Translations under genes and position numbers: made by a program
The notes under the pieces: model-generated
Told to the model about the DNA's origin: nothing
The model's database searches: none
Seen by the model: the letters and a program-made list of their open reading frames with translations, nothing else
Shown: positions 55,757 through 64,000 of the stretch, one piece after another
How the letters are laid out: each line of letters starts with the position of its first letter
Position numbering within the stretch: position 1 is the stretch's first letter
From: Salvator merianae
Taxonomy: Eukaryota; Chordata; Lepidosauria; Squamata; Teiidae
Assembly (NCBI GenBank): GCA_003586115.2
Contig: QVOM02000072.1
Location: 1,640,361 to 1,704,360, forward strand
Length of the DNA stretch: 64,000 nucleotides
Direction of reading: 5' to 3'

Positions 55757-56200
55757 GCCTCCAGATGGCAAGAGGAAAATGCGGAATCCTGTTTGCATCC
55801 TGCAGTTGCCTTGTATCGTCTCTGCCAGTTGGCAGGACAACTTTGTGGGGCTAGTGTGGGCACTTACCTTGTTTGGTGCTGCTCCCGTAATGGTGTTTTG
55901 TGTGATCCAGGTGTTTTGATGACCTGGAAGTGCACGATCTCACGTGCGTGGCTGCCATTTTCTGCCTGGTTTTGGCATGTGCAGGGGGGGGCACCTCCAA
56001 GATGACGGGTCGTGCAAAAAAGCATCCAGACAGGAGAGTCATTTCACTTTATATAAAACCTGGGTTGGTTTTCCCACAATAAAGTTATTGCGGGATATCA
56101 CCCCAATATCCCGGGTCTATGTTGGGATTGCCAGGGACACATGTGACAATCCCAACTTAACCTCAGGATAGGCCCAGGTTTTAGGCCCTGTTTGGTTGAG
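55757..56200. mobile_element. About 430-bp repeat family, copy 2 (inverted relative to copy 1)
   Basis: Its reverse complement is collinear with 31262-31690 (CAATCCCAACATAGACCCGG, TATTGGGGTGATATCCCGC, CCTGGATCACACAAAACACC). The ends are not resolved. Confidence 0.55.
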
Positions 56201-57760
56201 GCCTAAGAGTCGGAACTTCTACAGAATTCTGTTTCCTTAGTCAAACTGCTGTCTAATCCCTAGCTCCTTAGCTACATGACTTCATATTGTGATGCTTCGC
56301 TGTCCTTTTAACTACTTATTTCTAGTGTCTCAGTTGGGAAGGCAGGACCTGTTAAGATGGTGTCAGCTCCTACTCCCATCTGTTTAAGCTGAAGGATCTC
56401 ATTATAACAGCAACATTTTGGCAGCCACAGGCTACCCACCGTGACTCTAGTTTTGTTTTGCTTCCTATTTAAAGAGAGGTTCTCTTTCTATAAGAGGCTT
56501 TTAATTTGATTCAGTGAACCAATTCTGCCATAACACTGCTCTCATGGTATTTGCATTTGGAGTTGTGTTGCTATGAATTGGTATAATTTTTGGTATTAGT
56601 TTGTGGCATTAATGTAGTTAATTGTATGTCATTTAACTGACTTTTAGGTTGGCTGCTCTTCTCTCCAGTTCACTAGTAAGTTGGTATATAAATGTAGTGG
56701 AGTGGCCAAATACTATTTTAATTTCACTGAGTTTCTTTTAGAACAGGAGTGGCCCAGCTATGCCTTTCCTTTTCATTTCAACTCCTTTGGTTCTTTCCAT
56801 GGAATGAGCATCTTTTTGTTTTCTTTTTCTATACATTTATCTGTTTTCCTTTGGGAAGGCGATATCCAAATAAACTGAAAAAATGAGTGGAAATCAAATC
56901 ATACATGATTGGGAACATGTCATACCTTAACAGGGTTGTTGGTGATATAATCTGTTGATTCTGTACTTGCTCCCAGAGCCAGTGCTAGAGATCAGGTGTC
57001 CAGAACACCTGATTTCCTAGGGTGGGTGATGGGTGGACAGGTGATGTGTCTGAGGGCAGAGTGAGGTGTAGCCTATGTAAACCATGGGCCTACCTGACTG
57101 CTTTTCCGGGTGCTGAAGCACAGTAGTTGACCTGTGAGCAAGTCAGGGTCAGGCCACTCCATGGTCTCTTGCACCTGACTGCATTGTTCACACTGCTTTT
57201 GCCCCAGAGGTTTGTAATCTGTTGATTTTATATTCCCTTCTCCATAAAAGTGGGTGGCTTCCTTGCTTGCTGTGTAGGTGAACAGTCTTTGGTAATAAGT
57301 AAACAATGCTACCTTTTCTTGAAGAAGGTACTGTATTTTACTTCAGTTTACTCTGGCTATGAAGTGCTAACAGGAAATTCTATCAATCTTACCATAATAT
57401 TAAGGAAATGAGACATAAATCTGGTCAGCATATAATTTCGAGTATTGCTGGTGTAAGCTGAACATCCCAGGCCTGACTATTTAGAAGGGGTATAGAAAAT
57501 TAATACTGTTGTCGTTAGACATTACTGTTACTAGGAGCAGTTCTGCGTTGATGGGTATACTGAGCCAGCAGGAGTACTAGGAGTCTCCCTTCAGGGCACT
57601 GCTGTGGTCTAAGAGAGGCCCCACCTGGGGGCAGTGCGAAATTGCCCTAGGCCTTAGTTCCTTTCCCATCTAAAATATATAGGGTTGATAACACTAAACT
57701 GCTTTTACAGGGTGACTGTGAGAATTACTCAGGGCATGTTGCGCTTTAAGTCCTCTAGGA

Positions 57761-58002
57761 CAGTGGTCCCCAACCTTTTTTGCACCAGGAACCGGCTTCA
57801 AGCAACACCATTTTTTCATGGCCCGGCAGGGTGGGATGGGGGTGGGGCAGGGTGGGATGGGGGTGGGGCAGGGTGGGATGGGGGTGGGGCAGGGGTGGGG
57901 CTTTGGTCATGTTTAGTGCTGGTCTGCAGCGGCGGCGCGGACCGGCAAAAAAAACCCCAATGGCCCGGTCCTGGTCCGCGGACTGTTGGTTGGGGACCCC
58001 TG
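57761..58002. mobile_element. hAT (Charlie-like) MITE with perfect 8-bp duplication
   Basis: CAGTGGTCCCCAACCTTTTT and GTTGGGGACCCCTG are inverted ends. CTCTAGGA at 57753-57760 and 58003-58010 is a perfect 8-bp duplication. CCGGC/GCCGG-rich arms fold back. It contains the G-rich array at 57829-57891. Confidence 0.92.
57829..57891 (+). repeat. G-rich 21-bp minisatellite, 3 units
   Basis: Three perfect 21-bp units of GGGTGGGATGGGGGTGGGG plus CA. It has runs of three to five G on the plus strand, so it could form a G-quadruplex. Confidence 0.95.
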
Positions 58003-59904
58003 CTCTAGGATATTGTTTAAATAAGGTTCCTTTCATTTACAGCTGTTCTGGACTAATAAAATGAGAGTGACATTGAATTGACAATCTGAATCTACTTATC
58101 TTCACTATATTCTTATAATATATTTGACTATTACACATGAGCAAGTAGCTAAACCATGATGTTATGTTTGGAAACATGTCATCTCCCTTTACTAACCCTT
58201 GGTTGTCCTGGCAAATCAAGTGAACTCTAGGAGCCTACAGACTAGGCTGTTTATGAAACTTAAGATTTCTTTGTCCACCCTTTAGCAAAACTTTTTGCCT
58301 GCAGTTTTTCGAATCTATAAATCTCCCTTTATAATTTACTCGTGTCCGATGGCACCTAAAACCTTTTTCCCTTGGCTGAAATTTGACGAGTCAAGCAGAC
58401 TTTTCCATTCTTTCCTAAGAATGCCATCGATTTTATTTACATACAATATTTATAATTAATGCAATAATTGTATATCCTGCTTTTACCCAGAGGTCTCAGA
58501 GCATATCACATGAAACATTAAAATCAACTAAGACGTAGCTGAAAACATTTCAAACCCTCCACCTGCCTTCAAAATTGCAGTGCTGTACAACATATGGAGG
58601 GAACTTATTGGCAACTTTATATTTTAAAAAAATTGTTGGCAGCTTTTCTGATTTACAAACAGCTAAGATGATTATGATAATTAAAGCATTTGTGGGTCAG
58701 AGGTGTGGTATCAGGCATTTTTATCCATGTAGATGTAAAAAAGCATGCTAGTTTTATCCACATAGATGGGGAAGCATGCTGAGTCTGAAAACATTACCAG
58801 CTATGAGGTTTTGGGTTTCAAAGTAGGCTTCTTCCCTATTAATTTTGTTTACTTCAGATAGGAAATAATCTTCACAACTCACTGCAGAGAGGATGTGGTT
58901 TCCTTAGTCACAGCCAGTGTAAGAATTGTGCTTTGGCTGAACAACTATGAATAACATTGTCTGCTTTCCCACAGAGTGCCAGAAGTTCAATTCTGAAGAT
59001 AGCAGGCTATTTTATTTGATACAAATGAAAAAAATGCATTATTTGGAATTTCTAGAGGGGCGATCATGTTAGTTTGTTGTAGCAACAAAGACCAAAGACT
59101 CTTGTGGCACCTTAAGGACCCAAAAAATTATTGTGGCCTGCGCTTTTTACATATCTGAGCCCACTTCATCTAATGCAAAATGTGTAATTGTCTGTTGACA
59201 GGTATATGCAGGTATATAGTGTTTGTAAGGTAGAGGAAAAATGAAGAGGAACTATGGTCAAATGAAAATGAAATAGGAAAGGCACTTCCCTGTGGTAATT
59301 CAGGGAAATTAAATGTTTGCAAAATAAACAATGCATAATAGCTATAACTGGTGACCAAATTGGAGTGTTCAAAAAGAAGTTATACAATTAAATTAATGTT
59401 TTAGTTGAGATGAATACATCTTGATATTAGGTTTGTGGTGGATTGGTGTCTCTGATCTCACACGTGGGTAAACCTTTGCTCCAGGGTTTCCTTGTCAGAT
59501 TATCAAGGAGCAAAGCGATAAAGCGTTCAGCAGATGTGTTCCTTTCCAGTTTCTTCTTCTGCCACAGGAAATCCTTGACTGGTAGGTTTTTTTTTTCTGT
59601 GTCTGTGATTTGTACTGCAAATTTACTTTAAGCAGCTGTTGGCCAAAAGCAGCCCAAACATCACATGATACCAGAATGAGTGTTAAAGACCGAAAAAGAA
59701 TCAGCACAAACATGTTAAGTCACAAGTGCTTAAATTAGCAAAAGCATGGACATTAGTTGCAGATGCTTCTGTTGACTCAGTCCAATTTGCATCTTGTTTC
59801 AGAGCATACTCAGCTGCTTTTAGAGTTCTGGTGTAAGTATCAGCAAGCTGACCAAATGCAGAAATGCCCTAGGAATACATTGCCTGTGCCTTAAAATTTG
59901 CAAT

Positions 59905-59990
59905 TGAGGCCCTCCTGGTTGTACCAACACCATAAATAGCTAGAGGGGTAAGCACCCAGGACAGGGCCTTTTCAGTGGTGGCCCCCAGAT
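59905..59990 (-). mobile_element. L2-type LINE 3' fragment
   Basis: It repeats the segment ACTGAAAAGGCCCTGTCCTG (minus reading) and CCTCCTGGTTGTACCA found again at 60240-60310, directly next to the tail of the larger copy. Confidence 0.6.
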
Positions 59991-59992
59991 GC

Positions 59993-61025
59993 TTTATTTA
60001 TTTGTTTGCATTTTTATCCTGCCCTACACCTAAAGGTCTCATGGTCAGTTACAATAATAAAAAACAGAATGTAAAAGGCACACAATAAAAGCAGGAGCAG
60101 TGCCTGAAAGTGGGGAGGGAAACTTATTTTTTTAGTTGAAGGCAAGGGTAAATATGTCCATCTTCACTGCTCTCCTAAAGACGTAAAGTGAAGATGCTTG
60201 ACACACTTCAGGGGGAAGAGTGTTCCACAGTCTGGGGGCCACCACTGAAAAGACCCTATCCTGAGTGCCCACCCCTTTAGCTATTATAAGTGGTGGTACA
60301 ACCAGGAGGGCCCCATCTGCAGATCTTAAGACACGGGCAGGTCAATATGGGAGAAGATATTCCTTTAGGTGTTTTGGGCCCAAGTTGTTTAGGGCCTTAT
60401 AGGTTAAGGTTAACACCTTGAATTGGGCTCAGCAGCAAATTGGCAACCAGTGCAGTTCTTTTAAGACTGGCATGATATTCATCCACCAGCTGTTCCAGTC
60501 AGCAGTCTTGCTGCTGCATTCTGCACCAGTTGCAGCTTTCAAACCGTCTTCGAGGGCAGCCCCATGTAAAGCATATTACAGTAATCCAATCTGGAATTTA
60601 CCAAAGCATGGATTACTGTGGCTAGATCGTCTCTGTCCAGAAGGGGTTGTGGCTGCCAAACCAGCCATAGCAGGAGGTATGTATCCCAAGAGTCCAAGAG
60701 CACCCCCGGATTTCATACCTGTCCTTTGCAGGGCAAAGCAACCCCATCAAGGGTCACATGCCTCCCAGCTCCATGGATTCGAGACCCTGTGACACACAGC
60801 ACCTTCGTCTTGTCTGGATTCAGCTTCAGTCTGTTGGTCCTCATTGAGCCCATTACTGCCTCGAGGCACCTGTCCAGCACTTCAACCACCTGTCCTAATT
60901 CAGATAGCACAGATATGTAGAGCTGGGTGTCATCTGCATATTGATGACATCTCACCCCAGATCTCCTGATGACCTCCCCCAGCAGCTTCATATAGATATT
61001 GAAAAGCATGGGAGATAAGATTGAC
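59993..61025 (-). pseudogene. L2-type LINE: reverse transcriptase C-terminal half and 3' UTR
   Basis: On the minus strand a frame at 61009-60713 reads MLFNIYMKLLGEVIRRSG, then HQYADDTQLYIS with the catalytic YADD, and LNPDKTKVLCVTGS. It then degrades through a segment with IMPVLKELHWLPI (about 60475-60430) and L.YKALNNLGPKH, and ends with a 3' UTR and an AAATAAATAAA tail near 59993-60005. Just upstream of the frame, PQG of the PQGSILSPMLF motif is P-stop-G, a nonsense change at the Q codon. The upstream endonuclease is absent. Such 5'-truncated, mutated copies cannot move. Confidence 0.85.
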
Positions 61026-63316
61026 CCCTAAGGGGAACCCTACGCCTGAGTTCCCAGGATAATGAGCAGGAATCTCCCACCACTACCCTCTGGAATCGGC
61101 CTTGGAGATAGGAGCAGAACCACTGTAACACAGTGCCTCCAACTCCTAATGATGCACCTATTTACTCTTGTCTTTGGCTAAGGAAACAGCTTCCCCTCTC
61201 CACTTTCAGGCACTGGTACTGTTTTTAGCATTTTACATTCTGTTTTTACTGTTGTAACCTGCCCTGAGATCTCTGAGTACAGGGCAGGATAAAAATACAA
61301 ATTCAAAAATGAGATTGTAGGGCCTTCCTTTCTGCTGTTTCCCTGGTTTCTACTTTTTTCATATTCTGTTCCTGAGACATGAAGCATACTTTGGGACTGT
61401 TGTTTTCTACTCTTGCCACAGCTGGCTATGTCATCAGAAAAAAACTGGGGAACAACATGTCTACTGGGTCTTTTTTTATCATTTATTTATTTAAGGCATT
61501 TATATACTGCTCCTCTTTAAAAAAATAAATAAATCTTGAAGCAGTTTTCAGGAAAGATTTGCTCTTTTATCCTCTGCTAAGGAAACCCCCGAGCAAGGAT
61601 TTACCCACACCTGGAGAGACCTCTAGCACCTAATCCATTGAGAAAGGTTTCAGGCTAAGTAGCCAACTAGCCCTTTTATTTCTGTGTAAATATAGCAACA
61701 AAGGGAATGCCAGTGAGTTTATTTAAAAAGTTAGTCCACTGTAATTACATAATGCCCTGTATACCACTAAGGAAGTAATTGAAAACACTGATATATCCCT
61801 TAGATAGACTTTGAAGATTGTTATTTCTTTCATGCTGTGTGTATATAATGCATTTTGCAATACAGCACAAAGTTTCAGGTCCCTCTTTCAGTCCGTTGGA
61901 GAAAGAAGCAACCAGAGGAGATTGTGCCCATAGTGTGCCTCAAAATGTCAAACATTTGCTAGTAATTTGGGTCATTTGCTGAGTCAAGCTATTGCCTTAT
62001 CTTGTGCATTGACTTTGAATGAGCAAGTAAGGATCTCTAGTGCACCACGGATGTACCTAAGATGGAGTGCATTGGCTATTGGCAGAAATGTATGATTAAA
62101 AAAATTAAGAACCAGATACAGGAAAACATGCTTGGGTTAACTAATGATCACAGATCTTGTTCAGTGTAGTGGACTGTGGTTGGTCCTAAGCCTCCAAGGC
62201 CCACACAATAGAGTTCCTTCTTGCACCTATTACTGCAGATTTTTTTCAGTTTCCCAATTTTCATTGAGAATCTCTGTTGTCTAGAAGACGTCCTGACCTG
62301 TGGCATAAAATTGGCTTGTCCAGCAGCCGTAGGAGGATGTGTTCATGATCCCCCCATTTTGGGCTGAGAGACAAATTTGTTTCATTTCTGATAGCGTAGA
62401 TACATAGGTATAATATCATTTTCCTCCATATATGGTTTTCTGTGATAGGCATTTACTCCAGAAGCTCTAGAATAAAAGCCCTCTGTAGTTTAATGCACTT
62501 GAGATTATAGAAGTTTTATTGTGTGTTTTGTCATTGTAAGCTCTTGTGACAGCTCCTTTATGGGCAATATTAGTGGATCAAAATTTCAAACAAAAGTAGG
62601 AGTAAACCTAATCCGTGTCCAATACAAATAGATCCTTAATGTCAGAATCTCAGCCTAACCACTGTCTTTCCTCGGAAAAAGTTTTCTTCTTGATGTAGAA
62701 TGTTTCATTTGGAAAACAGACTTGAAGATGAAAAGCATGTTGTTTGTAAATTTGTTATAAATTGTTAGACATTAGTGATGGTGTGGGTAGGTCTTGGTTG
62801 GTGGATGGCCTGTTTGTTGATTAGAACTAGTTAAATCTGTCTCTGTTCCTTTGCAGAAAATACAGACAGGTCAGAAATTTCAGTATGTGGCTTTTTACCC
62901 GTGTTCAAATCTGGAAATCAATAAGATCAACTATTTATTCCTCACAAAACCTAGTCAGTAGAGTGAACAACCTCCTGGATGATCATTCAGGACTTTCTGA
63001 AGGTTTTCGCTGTGGCTGTCAAATGAAACAGAGGACAATACTCCTACAACTTTAAAAGCTATATGCAAAAGGGAATTTAAGCAGGTGTTGCCTGTAAAGC
63101 AAGCAACAGTTGTATAAATTCTTCTTCTGTATACCTCTTATGGGCACAGGAGCCCTATCCTCTTTTTTCTAGGGTAACCCTGGTTTTTTTTGGTTTTTTT
63201 TTTACAAAGCTTGTGCTAATTTGAGCTGTTTAGAGTACATAAGATAGCTACAACATGGAGTTCATCCTTTATTATCTGCTACTGTCCGAAAAAAACGCAG
63301 TCATGGCTTCTCTTAC

Positions 63317-63545
63317 ACCAGGGTGGTGTAGTGGGTAGAATTTCAGGCTAGAACCTGCAGAAGTTTGTGAGTTCAAATCCTCACTTGGACACAAATGCTC
63401 ATTGGATTTTCTTGGGCCAGGCCAGGCCTCTCAGACAAACCAGATTATTGTGAGAATAAAAGGGAGTGGAAGAGATTGGTGTGTGCCATCTGGCGAGTTT
63501 GGATGAAAGTTGAGATAGAAATGCCATATATTAAATAATAAAATT
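63317..63545 (+). mobile_element. tRNA-derived SINE
   Basis: The A box TGGTGTAGTGG is at 63324-63334 and the B box GAGTTCAAATCC at 63369-63380, spaced as in a tRNA. A CTTGGGCCAGGCC...CTCAGACAAACC body and an AT-rich end (GAAATGCCATATATTAAATA) follow. Confidence 0.65.
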
Positions 63546-64000
63546 ATAGGTCCTTCCATACATAAAAAATCATTTTATTTGCCTCTCTCATACATTTTGG
63601 TGTCCAGGTGAGCAAGACTTTAGTTGGCTGCTCCAATTATCCTTTATGGTGCCTTTATTCACATCTGTTATAGGAATTCACTGCTGTCAGGTGGTAGTTC
63701 TTCCTCAATTGGAGTGCTTTCTAAGCCACATTTATAAGGGTCTGACTAGGGCCTTAGATGGGAGAATGGAGTTCGTGAAAGGCTGGTGGGATGGATACCA
63801 GGAAAAGCTTCATGCTTTCTTGTCACCCAGTGGAGTGTAGCATTCAAGGTAAGGAAGGACTCTGCATTTTTCAACCTGACAATCATAAGGCTCTTTAGTT
63901 TAATGTAATTACAAGGATTCCTTTTAACATTGTTCAGCTTGTAATGAAGATCACAGATAAGAGGATCATTTATCTTTTAGTATAATTTAGATTGCCAGAC

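Larger units (their letters stand above)
50474..64000 (+). other. Presumed intron 1 of the small-GTPase gene
   Basis: From the donor GTACCG to the window end no exon with switch I or G-domain motifs is visible. Repeats are at 51727-51949, 55407-55441, 55513-55652, 55757-56200, 57761-58002, 59905-61025 and 63317-63545, plus LINE tails near 51605-51665, 58425-58530 and 61478-61530. 52130-55380, 56200-57750 and 61530-63310 appear largely repeat-free. Confidence 0.6.

Noticed and set aside
57685..58064. Gly/Trp-rich repeat frames
   Set aside because: Translation of the G-rich minisatellite in the hAT MITE.
63317..63400. Functional tRNA gene
   Set aside because: A and B boxes are present, but the flanking sequence does not fold into a full cloverleaf and the SINE body follows directly.

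Overview
The window is vertebrate nuclear DNA. Short exons sit between consensus GT/AG splice sites inside very large introns, there are CpG-island promoters, and interspersed repeats fill most of the rest. The repeat set (L2/CR1-type LINE fragments whose reverse transcriptase motif is YADDTQLY, a Sauria-type tRNA SINE with a BovB-like tail, abundant fold-back MITEs with 3-bp target duplications) points to a squamate reptile, probably a lizard. The species cannot be fixed from the sequence.

Region 1 (1-24,750) is the IGHMBP2/MRPL21 head-to-head pair. The first coding exon of IGHMBP2 lies on the minus strand at 542-624. The complete MRPL21 gene (7 coding exons, 777-24,638, 199 codons plus stop) lies on the plus strand. 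Their start codons are about 150 bp apart, across a TATA-less, CpG-rich interval with E-box and ETS-like sites. This is the arrangement known from other vertebrates. All seven MRPL21 exons join in phase.

Region 2 (about 24,750-49,640) is a 25-kb stretch in which I recognise no gene. It holds tRNA-derived SINEs, LINE pieces, MITEs and simple repeats, with some unexplained single-copy DNA between them.

Region 3 (about 49,640-64,000) begins with a strong CpG island containing the first coding exon (50,377-50,473) of a Ras-superfamily small GTPase. That exon ends inside the P-loop. Its later exons are not visible, so the rest of the window is probably its first intron. That intron carries a hAT MITE with a perfect 8-bp target duplication, an L2-type LINE reverse transcriptase fragment on the minus strand, and a tRNA SINE.

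The most distinctive observations are about mobile DNA. A Harbinger-like MITE has amplified a 21-bp unit into a nine-copy array. Two fold-back elements are exactly 180 bp each and carry the same AAT duplications. A GC-rich palindromic module is shared by two different DNA transposons. A very CpG-rich MITE lies about 500 bp upstream of the small-GTPase CpG island. I found no CRISPR array, no operon and no novel defence-type system, and none is expected in this kind of genome. Coordinates of exons and of elements with target duplications were read base by base; those of degenerate repeats are approximate.
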